Shown here: positions 15,564 to 23,891 of the stretch, one piece after another | Position numbering within the stretch: the stretch's first letter is position 1 | Layout of the letters: every line of letters starts with the position of its first letter | Assembly: GCA_002633315.1 (NCBI GenBank) | Contig: NWBN01000014.1 | Location: forward strand, 62,001 to 126,000 | Source of the DNA: Bacteroidales bacterium Phil6 | GTDB lineage: Bacteria > Bacteroidota > Bacteroidia > Bacteroidales > F082 | Reading direction: 5' to 3' | Length of the DNA stretch: 64,000 nt | Position numbers and translations under genes: made by a program | The notes under the pieces: model-generated | Database searches by the model: none | Told to the model about the DNA's origin: nothing | Seen by the model: only the letters and a program-made list of their open reading frames with translations

Positions 15564-17114
15564 ATGAACACTTCAGATAATAATATAAGAAATAATATAA
15601 CCAGGAGATATAAAACTGCAAACCAAGCAGCGGATTTGCTCAACATGCAAGGCAGGATACCGCCTCAGGCTGTTGATTTCGAAGAGGTCGTATTGGGAGC
15701 CATGATGCTTGAAAAAGATGCCGTCAACTCCGTCATAGACCTGTTGAATCCTGAAGTATTTTACAAGGAAGCACATCAGACAATATTCTCTGCCATTAAA
15801 GAACTGTTCACCAAGTCTGAACCAATAGATATCCTCACTGTTACAAATCAGCTGAAAACCATGGGAGAATTGGAAAGCGTAGGCGGAGCTTATTACATCT
15901 CACAGTTAACAAATCGCGTGGTATCGGCTGCCAACATCGAGTATCATGCCAGAATAATCTTGCAAAAATACATACAAAGACAGTTGATACTGATTTCATC
16001 AGAAACTATAAAAGATGCTTACGAAGACACCACGGATGTTTTTGACTTACTCGATAATGCCGAGAACAAATTGTTCCAAATCAGTGAAAACATCTTAAAA
16101 AAAAGTCATGACAAGATGCCCGACTTGGTAAAGTTGGCAATTTCGGAGATAGAAGCAGCCAAGAACAGCATTTCATCATTAAGAGGAGTACCGTCTGGTT
16201 ATACAGAACTTGACAGGATAACACAAGGATGGCAAAAGTCGGATCTTATCATTCTTGCAGCACGTCCGAGTATGGGAAAGACGGCTTTTGCATTGAATAT
16301 GGCACGAAATGCCGCTGTAGAGTTCAACAAACCCGTAGCATTTTTCTCATTAGAGATGTCATCAGTGCAACTTGTAACACGATTGATTTCGAGTGAGACC
16401 TCGTTGACAGCAGACAAATTGAGAAGCGGCAATTTAGAAGAATACGAGTGGGAACAGTTGTCAAGTAAAGTAACCCCACTTGTCAATGCCAAGTTGTATA
16501 TTGACGACACGGCGCAACTTTCTGTTTTCGACTTGAGAGCAAAATGCCGTCGTCTTAAACAACAATACGACATTCAAATGGTTTTCATTGATTATCTACA
16601 ACTTATGACTACAAAAGGAGACAAGAACGGTAACAGAGAGCAAGAGATAAGTACTATCAGCCGCTCACTGAAAAGTCTTGCCAAAGAGCTGCAAATACCG
16701 GTACTTGCCCTTTCACAATTAAGCCGTAATGTAGAGTCGAGAGCCGGTTCCAAGAAACCAATCTTGTCTGACTTGCGTGAGTCCGGTGCCATAGAACAAG
16801 ATGCCGACGTGGTGGTGTTTATTTACAGACCAGAATATTACGGACTTAACGATGACAACAACGAGTCTGCCAAAGGTAAGGCGGTAATAAGCATTGCCAA
16901 GCATCGTAATGGAAAATTAGGTGAAGTTGAATTAAGGTTTGTGGGACAATATGCACGTTTTGAAGATCCTGAAAGAATGTATAACAAAGTGGACAACAAC
17001 ACTTTTGACATGTTGAGACCCAATAGTGGTTTCAATGTCAGAATAAGTTCCAGAATAAACGACCAAAGCAACTTTGACGACAGTGACAGTTTCGAGTTCA
17101 GTCAAGATGAATGA
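15564..17114 (+). CDS. dnaB: Replicative DNA helicase DnaB
   Basis: This 516-residue helicase has the N-terminal primase-interaction domain (about 25-130, RIPPQAVDFEEVVLGAMML), a linker, and a RecA-like DnaB C domain. The latter has Walker A ARPSMGKTAFAL, FSLEMSS (H1a), FIDYLQLM (Walker B), LSQLSRNVE and the arginine-finger region GAIEQDADVV. It unwinds DNA at the replication fork as a hexamer. No intein is present. The gene is preceded by an AT-rich 240-nt gap and a promoter directly abutting the start codon. It appears monocistronic. Confidence 0.98.
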   Translation: MNTSDNNIRNNITRRYKTANQAADLLNMQGRIPPQAVDFEEVVLGAMMLEKDAVNSVIDLLNPEVFYKEAHQTIFSAIKELFTKSEPIDILTVTNQLKTMGELESVGGAYYISQLTNRVVSAANIEYHARIILQKYIQRQLILISSETIKDAYEDTTDVFDLLDNAENKLFQISENILKKSHDKMPDLVKLAISEIEAAKNSISSLRGVPSGYTELDRITQGWQKSDLIILAARPSMGKTAFALNMARNAAVEFNKPVAFFSLEMSSVQLVTRLISSETSLTADKLRSGNLEEYEWEQLSSKVTPLVNAKLYIDDTAQLSVFDLRAKCRRLKQQYDIQMVFIDYLQLMTTKGDKNGNREQEISTISRSLKSLAKELQIPVLALSQLSRNVESRAGSKKPILSDLRESGAIEQDADVVVFIYRPEYYGLNDDNNESAKGKAVISIAKHRNGKLGEVELRFVGQYARFEDPERMYNKVDNNTFDMLRPNSGFNVRISSRINDQSNFDDSDSFEFSQDE

Positions 17115-17183
17115 ACATTATTCTGCAAATGACAACACTCCATTGCACAACAAGGTATTTGTACACGATGATTTTTAGAAGAT

Positions 17184-17232
17184 AAAAAAATACGAGGTAA
17201 CAACGAATCTTTCGATTTGATGCACCCCGTAT
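17184..17232 (-). terminator. Intrinsic terminator of arcC
   Basis: Arms ATACGAGGT (17190-17198) and ACCCCGTAT (17224-17232) enclose an inner CGAATC/GATTTG hairpin. On the minus strand they are followed by TTTTTTTATC. The arms share the CGAGGT/ACCCCG core with the terminator at 28718-28752. Confidence 0.75.
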
Positions 17233-17266
17233 CAGTAATATATTATAAAATCAATAAAAAGAACGT

Positions 17267-18205
17267 TTATTTTACTATTATAGTGCCTGCACCGGGAGTT
17301 GAGAGACTATCAGCGTCAGTGATGACAGCTTCATTGCCTGTAGCCTCAACGAAGCGTATTGCAGCACGCATTTTGGGTGCCATACTACCTTCAGTAAACT
17401 GACCTTCTTCAAGATATTTCTTGGCTTCAGCCAATGTTATTCTTCCGAGTGCCTGCTGGTTTTCCTTTTTAAAGTTAATATAAGCCTGAGGAACATCCGT
17501 CAGAATATAAAAAGCATCGGCATTAGTATCTATTGCTGCAAGTGAAGAAGCAAGGTCCTTATCTATGACTGCCTCGACGCCATAAGTATAACCATTCTCT
17601 TCAATGACAGGAATACCACCACCACCGACAGTGACGACGATATTACCCTCATTTGCAAGTTGTTCGACTATATCGATATTCATAATTCTTACCGGTTGAG
17701 GAGAAGGGACCACCTTACGCCAGCCTCTACCGCGAGGGTCTTCTTTAAATACCGAACCTGTCGCTTCTGAATATTCTTCAGCCTCTTCTTCTGAATAATA
17801 AGGTCCCACGGGTTTGGTTGGATTAAGAAACATAGGGTCATTTTTATCCACTACAACCTGAGTAACCATAGTCACAACTCTTCTGTTAATTTTTTCTTCA
17901 GCAAGCACCTTTCTAAAACCGAGTTCTATAAGATATCCTATGGAACCCTGAGTCTCCGACACGCAATAATCCATCGGCATAGATTCTACAGAAAATACTT
18001 TTAATCCGGCCTCATGTTGCAACATCACATTACCAACCTGAGGACCGTTGCCATGTCCTATTATCAATTTATCACCTCTTTTAATGAAACTTGCCAATGA
18101 CTGACATGTCTCAGTAACATTCTGTATTTGTTCTTGATAAGTACCTTTTTGATTACTTCTCAACAAAGCATTTCCACCGAGAGCTACAACAATTAATTTA
18201 CCCAT
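17267..18205 (-). CDS. arcC: Carbamate kinase
   Basis: This 312-residue enzyme has the standard length for carbamate kinase. It interconverts carbamoyl phosphate plus ADP with carbamate plus ATP. The N-terminus VVALGGNALL, the GNGPQVGN motif and the C-terminal GSMAPKMRAA motif are diagnostic of the amino-acid kinase family ArcC branch. Usually it acts with arginine deiminase and ornithine carbamoyltransferase, or in purine/allantoin fermentation. None of those genes is in the window. It is divergent from the small lipoprotein gene at 18300, with back-to-back TAnnTTTG promoters 22 nt apart. Confidence 0.96.
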   Translation of the reverse strand: MGKLIVVALGGNALLRSNQKGTYQEQIQNVTETCQSLASFIKRGDKLIIGHGNGPQVGNVMLQHEAGLKVFSVESMPMDYCVSETQGSIGYLIELGFRKVLAEEKINRRVVTMVTQVVVDKNDPMFLNPTKPVGPYYSEEEAEEYSEATGSVFKEDPRGRGWRKVVPSPQPVRIMNIDIVEQLANEGNIVVTVGGGGIPVIEENGYTYGVEAVIDKDLASSLAAIDTNADAFYILTDVPQAYINFKKENQQALGRITLAEAKKYLEEGQFTEGSMAPKMRAAIRFVEATGNEAVITDADSLSTPGAGTIIVK

Positions 18206-18238
18206 ATATATCTAAATCAATTTCATAAAAAAAGAGTG

Positions 18239-18246
18239 CAAATATA
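18239..18246 (-). promoter_or_regulatory. arcC promoter -7 element (TATATTTG)
   Basis: Minus-strand TATATTTGC lies about 33 nt upstream of the arcC start. Confidence 0.6.
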
Positions 18247-18268
18247 ATAAGTTTTTCATTATTTTAAT

Positions 18269-18276
18269 TATTTTTG
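18269..18276 (+). promoter_or_regulatory. Promoter -7 element of the small lipoprotein gene (TATTTTTG)
   Basis: TATTTTTGC lies 23 nt upstream of the ATG at 18300, divergent from the arcC promoter. Confidence 0.6.
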
Positions 18277-18299
18277 CAAAAATTTTTAAAAATCTTCTT

Positions 18300-18773
18300 A
18301 TGAAAAGACTTTGTATTTATTTCCTATTTGCATTAGGATTCTTTTTGATTTCGTGCAATGACACCATCGGACAAAAGACTGACCAAAAAAGCGATAACAA
18401 AGCAGAACAACCTGCTGCCGATGTTGTAAAACCGGTACGAAAACCTGTCGAACAGCCTAAGGACCACAAACCGGGCAAACAAAAAGTTGTTATAAAAGCT
18501 AATCAAAAGAAAGATATACAATTTGTCGATGTAACTTTAGAATCAGCTATTGCCGATTTCGACAAAGAAGTGGTTGCTGCAAAAAACTGCGAAGCTCTCA
18601 TTAGAGCATGTGTCAATTTTGACAAGAAATGCAAACATTTGTGCAGCAACGATGAAAGCCTAACAATACCAATTATTGAAAAACGAGAAGATGTTTATAA
18701 GATAAGGCAGTTTGTCGAAGAGAAAAGTTCCGCCTTATGTATAACATCACAAATTAAACCGAATAACAAATAA
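18300..18773 (+). CDS. Small Cys-rich lipoprotein of unknown function
   Basis: This 157-residue protein has a clear lipoprotein signal (lipobox LISC, Cys19). Residues about 20-70 form a low-complexity Lys/Gln/Pro-rich linker with repeated KP-V and QKTDQK patterns. A small, probably helical C-terminal domain has five cysteines (NCEALIRAC, KKCKHLC and SALC). I do not recognise the family. Lipid anchoring with a flexible spacer and a compact domain suggests a surface or periplasmic role. It is monocistronic, bounded by its own promoter and the terminator at 18788-18827. Confidence 0.75.
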   Translation: MKRLCIYFLFALGFFLISCNDTIGQKTDQKSDNKAEQPAADVVKPVRKPVEQPKDHKPGKQKVVIKANQKKDIQFVDVTLESAIADFDKEVVAAKNCEALIRACVNFDKKCKHLCSNDESLTIPIIEKREDVYKIRQFVEEKSSALCITSQIKPNNK

Positions 18774-18787
18774 TAAATACAATTCAC

Positions 18788-18827
18788 AAAAAATGAGCAA
18801 TACCGGTATTGTTATTGCTCATTTTTT
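18788..18827. terminator. Bidirectional terminator between convergent lipoprotein genes
   Basis: A perfect 12-bp stem AAATGAGCAATA (18791-18802) with TATTGCTCATTT (18813-18824) has an A-tract on the left and a T-tract on the right. It serves both the plus gene ending at 18773 and the minus gene ending at 18856. Confidence 0.85.
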
Positions 18828-18855
18828 CATCTCAAACGAGACAGAATTTTTCTGC

Positions 18856-19182
18856 TTATTTTCTATTGTATTCTATTCTGTAACCATTTTGGCTAAGTAC
18901 AAGAGTTGTCTTCGAAACACTTTCAATCTTCATAGTATCGGAAAACTCTTTTTTGACAGAGCCATTATTAAAACCATTCAATATCAAAAAATCCCCATCT
19001 TTCTCCCAAGCAGTAAACTCAATAAAGTCCAGATTGACACTTGATGCAGAACCATCCTTATGTAAAATAAATCCCTCTTCCTGTGTCGCAGAAGTTTGAG
19101 GTTGAATCCATGTTCCCACCATTGGAGAAGTACATGACATCATCATAAAAGCGATGCATAAAATACCAAATATACGTTTCAT
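18856..19182 (-). CDS. Lipocalin-like small lipoprotein
   Basis: This protein of about 108 residues has a lipoprotein signal peptide (IAFMMMSC, Cys at about 17). The mature part starts with MVGTWIQPQ, resembling the GxW opening of lipocalin-like domains common in Bacteroidota secreted proteins. Alternating hydrophobic beta strands follow, ending in VLSQNGYRIEY. The ligand is unknown. The frame extends to a TTG at 19188, but the ATG at 19182 gives the better signal peptide. It lies 10 nt downstream of the EamA/SMR-like gene and is probably co-transcribed with it. Confidence 0.7.
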   Translation of the reverse strand: MKRIFGILCIAFMMMSCTSPMVGTWIQPQTSATQEEGFILHKDGSASSVNLDFIEFTAWEKDGDFLILNGFNNGSVKKEFSDTMKIESVSKTTLVLSQNGYRIEYNRK

Positions 19183-19192
19183 AATCAATAAT

Positions 19193-19543
19193 TTATCTTG
19201 TTAAAAGAGCTACACCTATTATAATGAAAGCAATGCCTGTCCATTTTATCGGAGATATCATTTCGCCAAGAAAAAACATCGCAAGCAATGTGGTAAAAAT
19301 ATAACTGATACTCGTTAATGGATACACAAGCGACAAATCATAATGTTTCAACATATAAAGCCATAAAAGCATTGCCAACAAAAACGACATTACAGACAGT
19401 CCCAACTGCCACGACAAAAAACCTTTCAAATATACCCATTTCAAAGATATTCTATCCACTCTATCCAACCCCATTTTCAGCAACAGTTGTCCTCCTGCAA
19501 GGAACAACGATTGTATGAAAGCCATGACTACCAGTTTAAACAT
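19193..19543 (-). CDS. Small multidrug-resistance/EamA-type membrane protein (half-size)
   Basis: This 116-residue protein has four predicted transmembrane helices, as in the SMR family or one half of an EamA (DMT) transporter. The N-terminal helix has AGGQLLLKMGL, resembling the SMR GQ-LLK signature. The middle contains YMLKHYDLSLVYPLTSISYIF, typical of EamA repeats, and the last helix is KWTGIAFIIIGVALL. Such proteins work as dimers; in some bacteria ArnE/ArnF-like pairs flip lipid-linked sugars. No partner half is adjacent, so it may form a homodimer. The substrate is unknown. Confidence 0.8.
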   Translation of the reverse strand: MFKLVVMAFIQSLFLAGGQLLLKMGLDRVDRISLKWVYLKGFLSWQLGLSVMSFLLAMLLWLYMLKHYDLSLVYPLTSISYIFTTLLAMFFLGEMISPIKWTGIAFIIIGVALLTR

Positions 19544-19644
19544 AATCCACTATTAGGTTGCAAATTTACAAATTTTTATAAAGTAAAAAATAAAAACAAG
19601 ATTATTTTATTCAGTTTCCGACAATCCAAGAACATAATCCCAAT

Positions 19645-20376
19645 TTATTTTATCGGGTCAAGATAATAATCTTTCAAAAAAAGCTTATATGATTCAGTAT
19701 AAGAATGGTCTTCATTACGTATCACAAAATCTTCCACATCAGGTTTTTCGACTTGATATCCGACAAATTGCATATTAACCCTATTAGGATTCTTTCCCAT
19801 AACAGGTATTATTCTCATCATCTTTAAAAGATTGTATCCATATTGAGAAGCGCAAAGTATAAACCGGCGAGACTCTATCATTGGCAATACGATAGATAAA
19901 CGACCTTTTCGTTTCAACAACGAAGCCACAACTGTCAACAAGTCGGTATAACTCAGCGAACCGGCATGACGAGCGAGTATCTTGCGTGGATTTGAAGGTA
20001 TATTGTCGCCATAAAAAAACGGAGGATTTGAAATTATCAAGTCGTACTTTCTCTCTGCTGCAGAAGCGAAATTACGTATATCACAATGATATACAGACAG
20101 TTGTTTATCCCACACAGAGTTTTTAAAATTGTAATTCGCCTCAATACTCGAAGGTTCGTCAATCTCCACAGCGTCAATGATACCTGGACATCTCGAATCA
20201 CGTTTTTGGGCGAGCATCAAAGGTATAATGCCACAGCCTGTACCAATGTCGAGAATATCATCATCATCGTAGATATCTGTCCAGCAAGCAAGCAATACAG
20301 CATCAGTACCTATTCTCATAGTGGAATTATGATGAAACAGTCCGAATTTTTTAAACAAGAAAGGTCTTTTATCCAT
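19645..20376 (-). CDS. trmN6: tRNA1(Val) (adenine(37)-N6)-methyltransferase
   Basis: This protein of about 243 residues is a class I SAM-dependent methyltransferase with the SAM-binding motif ILDIGTGCGIIPLMLAQ and the N6-adenine catalytic motif NPPF (in LIISNPPFFY). The YfiC/TrmN6 family methylates A37 of tRNA1(Val). The start is either ATG 20376 (MDKRPFLFKKFG) or GTG 20382, which would overlap the rimM stop by 4 nt. ATG is chosen, but GTG is plausible. It is co-transcribed with rimM, so both products act on translation components. Confidence 0.92.
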   Translation of the reverse strand: MDKRPFLFKKFGLFHHNSTMRIGTDAVLLACWTDIYDDDDILDIGTGCGIIPLMLAQKRDSRCPGIIDAVEIDEPSSIEANYNFKNSVWDKQLSVYHCDIRNFASAAERKYDLIISNPPFFYGDNIPSNPRKILARHAGSLSYTDLLTVVASLLKRKGRLSIVLPMIESRRFILCASQYGYNLLKMMRIIPVMGKNPNRVNMQFVGYQVEKPDVEDFVIRNEDHSYTESYKLFLKDYYLDPIK

Positions 20377-20378
20377 AA

Positions 20379-20906
20379 TCACATGTTGAGATACATATCA
20401 ATAAGTCCTTCAGGAGCATCAACGACAATACGTTCTGTATCTCTGTCTATTTTTCTTATGATATGTTCATGAACAGGCAGCAGAATTTCTTTTCCATCTC
20501 TCATAACCTGAATGACAGCCTGAGTAGGATATTCCAACACATCTGCGACGACGCCCACCTCGCCAAAACGGATATCTTCCAAAACAAAACCTATCACCTC
20601 TCTCCCATAAAAACTGTTGCCGCACAAAACAGGTAACAAAGACAGAGGAAGATACACCGGTTTCCCTACAAAAGATGCTGCCTCTTCAATATTATCCACA
20701 TCCTGTATGGCAATAAAAAGTTTATTATTGCCGAACGACACCGATTTCAGAAAATATGGAATCTTAATATCATTGATTTCTATGAGAATATATTCAATAT
20801 CATTATAGTCAAATTTATCTTTTGCATCTATTCTCAATGTCAATTCTCCTTTGATGCCATGAGTTTTTACAATCTTGCCGAAATAGAAAACATCATCTTT
20901 TGCCAT
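20379..20906 (-). CDS. rimM: Ribosome maturation factor RimM
   Basis: This 175-residue protein has the RimM N-terminal beta-barrel (GKIVKTHGIKGELTLR) and a C-terminal PRC-barrel with EVIGFVLED and PVHEHIIRKID. RimM assists maturation of the 30S head around S19. The open frame continues upstream to 20984, but the ATG at 20906 (MAKDDVFYFGKI) matches the family start and lies 15 nt after a TATCTTTG promoter. In many bacteria rimM lies between rpsP and trmD; here it heads an operon with trmN6. Confidence 0.95.
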   Translation of the reverse strand: MAKDDVFYFGKIVKTHGIKGELTLRIDAKDKFDYNDIEYILIEINDIKIPYFLKSVSFGNNKLFIAIQDVDNIEEAASFVGKPVYLPLSLLPVLCGNSFYGREVIGFVLEDIRFGEVGVVADVLEYPTQAVIQVMRDGKEILLPVHEHIIRKIDRDTERIVVDAPEGLIDMYLNM

Positions 20907-20921
20907 AATCACAATTTTATG

Positions 20922-20929
20922 CAAAGATA
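20922..20929 (-). promoter_or_regulatory. rimM promoter -7 element (TATCTTTG)
   Basis: Minus-strand TATCTTTGC lies 15 nt upstream of the rimM ATG and fixes that start. Confidence 0.65.
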
Positions 20930-20952
20930 TAAAAAACGAGCGAGACAGCAAT

Positions 20953-21028
20953 AAAAAAAGCGATTGGACGAGCTTTGATACCATACCGATTCAGCAGATA
21001 AAGGCAACTGCTACCCGTCACAATCACT
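20953..21028 (-). ncRNA. Candidate structured RNA or complex terminator upstream of rimM
   Basis: The arms AGCGATTGGACG (20959-20970) and CGTCACAATCACT (21016-21028) pair over 12 bp with one bulge and one wobble. They enclose 45 nt with an internal AGCAG/CTGCT hairpin (20993-20997 with 21008-21012). On the minus strand the structure ends in TTTTTTTAT. It starts about 50 nt after the porin stop. It may just terminate the porin transcript, but its size and branching are unusual for that. Confidence 0.4.
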
Positions 21029-21076
21029 TTTTTATCAAGAGACATCATTAAAATGTCATAATCTTTTTTCTTTGTA

Positions 21077-22387
21077 TTATTTAATAAATACTGGTTTGAA
21101 CACAAACATCACGTACGCCCAATTATTACAGGCATTATGGTCTCCGCCCTTAAGGTTCTGCAATGTTTTAGTACCAAACATTTGGCTATAGCCCATCACT
21201 ACACTAGAAGAATTGGATATTCTGTAAGACATTGTCAAATCGAGTTCTACACCAAGGAAACTATCCATGGTCTTATCGGTAGTACCATTTTCTATAACTG
21301 TAGCGGCAGACATAAAACCATGTGCTGTAAGATTCAGCTCGCAACGTTTGCGTGAATACTGAATATAAGCGAATATATCATTGAGACCCACAGAGTTGGC
21401 AAAATCGCCATTGGTATTAAAATAATCCATGTAACCGTTAAACTTGTGAGCTGTAGTATAGAACGGATTAAAAGATCTATTTTTATAATTTTGAGGATCA
21501 TCGATGACATCTTTCTGACTCGTACCGGAGAGTAATTCCCACCCGAGTCCGATATTCCAATCGTTACTTACAGCCTTATCGATGCCTAAACCAACATAAT
21601 AAGCTGACAAATCACGGTCGGCAGTATCTTTACCCATAGTATAATAGGCAGCAGCATGGAACATCCAGGTATCAGGAGTGAATGTCAATCTACCTCCAAC
21701 AGTCTGATTGAAGACATTTTTTGTCTTTTCTTTTGGAGTATCATCAACATTCTCAATATAGTCGTGTTGATAACCGTTATTCAAGAAAAGCAAGCTCAAT
21801 TTCATATTACGAGTAAGAGGGGTATTAAACCACACAAATTGCATTGTCTTGTAATTGTTACGCAAATCGTAATATGAACCGTTGAGCCGTTCTTCCGACT
21901 GGTTATAGGCGATACCGACATCCAAAAACATTCGTCCACCATATTTCAACAACAAGACATCATGACTTCTACCCTGCTGTGTCCAATTAGAGTTACCGAA
22001 AATACGCTGGTCATCATAGACGAGTTCCTGACGTCCCACTTTAATTGAGAAATTGTCAGTAAGGAATACCTGTCCCCATGCCTGGTGTAACGACACTGTA
22101 TTAGATGTTTTGAAGAGCTGAGGTTGAGAGCCCCAAAGAAAAACATCTTGTAAAGAAATGCCGAGTTTGACATTATCTTTTGCATAACCGAAATTGATTC
22201 TTGTACGTTGTGATGTAAAACCGGCAGGGTCAGAATCCTTATTCGTCAATGTAGAATAACCATGACGATATTCCATACGAGGTCTTACTTCTCCGCTAAG
22301 ACTAAACTGTGCATACATTTGTGTCGTCAAAAGCAATGTAAAAAAAGACAACACCGATAACTTTTGTAACAAAGATTTTCCATTCAT
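21077..22387 (-). CDS. Alginate-export-family outer-membrane porin
   Basis: This 436-residue protein has a cleavable signal peptide ending near MYAQ, then FSLSGEVRPRMEYRHGY. Alternating amphipathic strands of a beta-barrel follow, with motifs such as QRTRINFGYAKDN, VKLGISLQDVFLWG, AWGQVF and KVGRQELVYDDQRIFG that mark the alginate_exp domain. It ends in an aromatic residue region (FKPVFIK), as outer-membrane barrels often do. In Bacteroidota this family is a general outer-membrane channel rather than proof of alginate synthesis, and no alginate genes are nearby. It is monocistronic. Confidence 0.9.
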   Translation of the reverse strand: MNGKSLLQKLSVLSFFTLLLTTQMYAQFSLSGEVRPRMEYRHGYSTLTNKDSDPAGFTSQRTRINFGYAKDNVKLGISLQDVFLWGSQPQLFKTSNTVSLHQAWGQVFLTDNFSIKVGRQELVYDDQRIFGNSNWTQQGRSHDVLLLKYGGRMFLDVGIAYNQSEERLNGSYYDLRNNYKTMQFVWFNTPLTRNMKLSLLFLNNGYQHDYIENVDDTPKEKTKNVFNQTVGGRLTFTPDTWMFHAAAYYTMGKDTADRDLSAYYVGLGIDKAVSNDWNIGLGWELLSGTSQKDVIDDPQNYKNRSFNPFYTTAHKFNGYMDYFNTNGDFANSVGLNDIFAYIQYSRKRCELNLTAHGFMSAATVIENGTTDKTMDSFLGVELDLTMSYRISNSSSVVMGYSQMFGTKTLQNLKGGDHNACNNWAYVMFVFKPVFIK

Positions 22388-22561
22388 ATTTGTAAATTTT
22401 TATGCAAAACAAGATAGATTTAATAATTGTTTAATATTAACAATTTGATAACTAATAATTTATATGTTATAATCTATTAAAAATAATTTTTATCGCATTA
22501 TGACAATAATGTTTTAAAAAAAAGATGCAATTTTGCACAATTTCAAAGAAAAACAAACATT

Positions 22562-23764
22562 ATGATATCACATGCATTGGTTCTCATTCTACAACAGACA
22601 CTTATCATCACTGCATTTGTTCTTGGCATGATGATGATAATAGAATTCATAAATGTAAGGACGAGAGGATTATGGTCTAAGAAACTGCAAGCATCACCAT
22701 GGATTCAGATTTTAGTCTGTGCCATAATGGGAGTTATACCAGGCTGTTTAGGAACATATACTGCAGTGTCATTATATGTACACCGTGTCGTCAACTTTCC
22801 GGCATTGATTGCAGCCTTGATAGCGACCACCGGAGACGAGTCGTTTTTCATGTTCTCTCTCTTTCCACGTAAGGCACTGACAATAACTGCTGTATTGTTT
22901 GTTATATCAATAATAACAGGATTTGTCATGCAAATCACAATGAAAAATAAATTTGTCGGACTTCAGAAAGAGACATCATTTCCTTTGCATGACGACGAAC
23001 ACGAATGCGGACATACACATCATCATATCAAATCCAACTTTAAAAACATTACTTTTGTAAGAGCATTACTCATCACCGGTTGTGTAAGCATAATATTATT
23101 AATAATAGGTGGATTTATCGATGGCTCTCATCAGTTAAGTCTTTTGATGGGCGGACAAAATGAAGAGACTGTTTTAGAATCATTCGAAAGACAGCATTAT
23201 TCCGAAGAGAATACAGCAACAGTCATACATAATGATTATCATTATGATACACATAGTCATCAAGAAAATGGCGAAACACACCATCATGATCATGGCGGAG
23301 AAGCCGACTGGATACGTTATACGCTTCTCGTCATGTTTTCCATTATCTTAATCATTGTAATAGTTGCCAAAGAGCATTTCCTCGAAGAACATTTATGGGA
23401 ACATGTCATAAAAGTGCATCTTCCCAAAATATTTTTATGGACATTCGGTGTTATTGCAGTATTGACAATTTTGAACCAATACATCAACATTCAGGAAGTT
23501 GTGTCATCAAACACTATTATAGTACTGACAATAGCACTATTGGCAGGCATTATACCGCAGTCAGGACCTCATTTGCTGTTTGTATTGCTTTTTGCACAAG
23601 GCAGCATCCCTGTCAGTATCCTTCTTGCCAACTCAATAGTACAAGATGGACACGGAGCATTGCCGTTATTGGCTGAATCGCGCAAAGCCTTTTTCCTTTC
23701 AAAAGGCGTAAGTATTATCATAGGAGCAATTATTGGCATTGCAGGATTAATATTCGGGTTCTAA
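22562..23764 (+). CDS. Putative 10TM heavy-metal/manganese exporter (ArsP_2 family)
   Basis: This 400-residue inner-membrane protein has about ten transmembrane segments in two similar halves, matching the ArsP_2 family annotated as a putative manganese or heavy-metal transporter. Conserved halves contain MGVIPGCLGTYTAV with TTGDESFFMF, and AGIIPQSGPHLLFV. Two cytoplasmic or periplasmic loops are unusually histidine-rich: DDEHECGHTHHH near residue 145, and HNDYHYDTHSH plus THHHDHGG near 225-250. These are probable metal-sensing or metal-delivery sites. It is followed 127 nt later by a universal stress protein gene with its own promoter. Confidence 0.85.
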   Translation: MISHALVLILQQTLIITAFVLGMMMIIEFINVRTRGLWSKKLQASPWIQILVCAIMGVIPGCLGTYTAVSLYVHRVVNFPALIAALIATTGDESFFMFSLFPRKALTITAVLFVISIITGFVMQITMKNKFVGLQKETSFPLHDDEHECGHTHHHIKSNFKNITFVRALLITGCVSIILLIIGGFIDGSHQLSLLMGGQNEETVLESFERQHYSEENTATVIHNDYHYDTHSHQENGETHHHDHGGEADWIRYTLLVMFSIILIIVIVAKEHFLEEHLWEHVIKVHLPKIFLWTFGVIAVLTILNQYINIQEVVSSNTIIVLTIALLAGIIPQSGPHLLFVLLFAQGSIPVSILLANSIVQDGHGALPLLAESRKAFFLSKGVSIIIGAIIGIAGLIFGF

Positions 23765-23863
23765 AAATATTTTAACACAGATATTAAAAGTAAAAAACAA
23801 TGCTAAAAATTTATCAATTGAAAAATAATAGGTCATAATATCGTCATCAATTGAAAAAAAATT

Positions 23864-23871
23864 TAATTTTG
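23864..23871 (+). promoter_or_regulatory. Universal stress protein gene promoter -7 element (TAATTTTG)
   Basis: TAATTTTG ends 20 nt before the ATG at 23892. Confidence 0.6.
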
Positions 23872-23891
23872 TAACAAAAAACGACCTTAAT

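Noticed and set aside
20917-21105. 62-residue minus-strand frame between porin and rimM
   Set aside because: It overlaps the porin 3' end and runs through the rimM promoter and the structured RNA; the RNA explanation is better.
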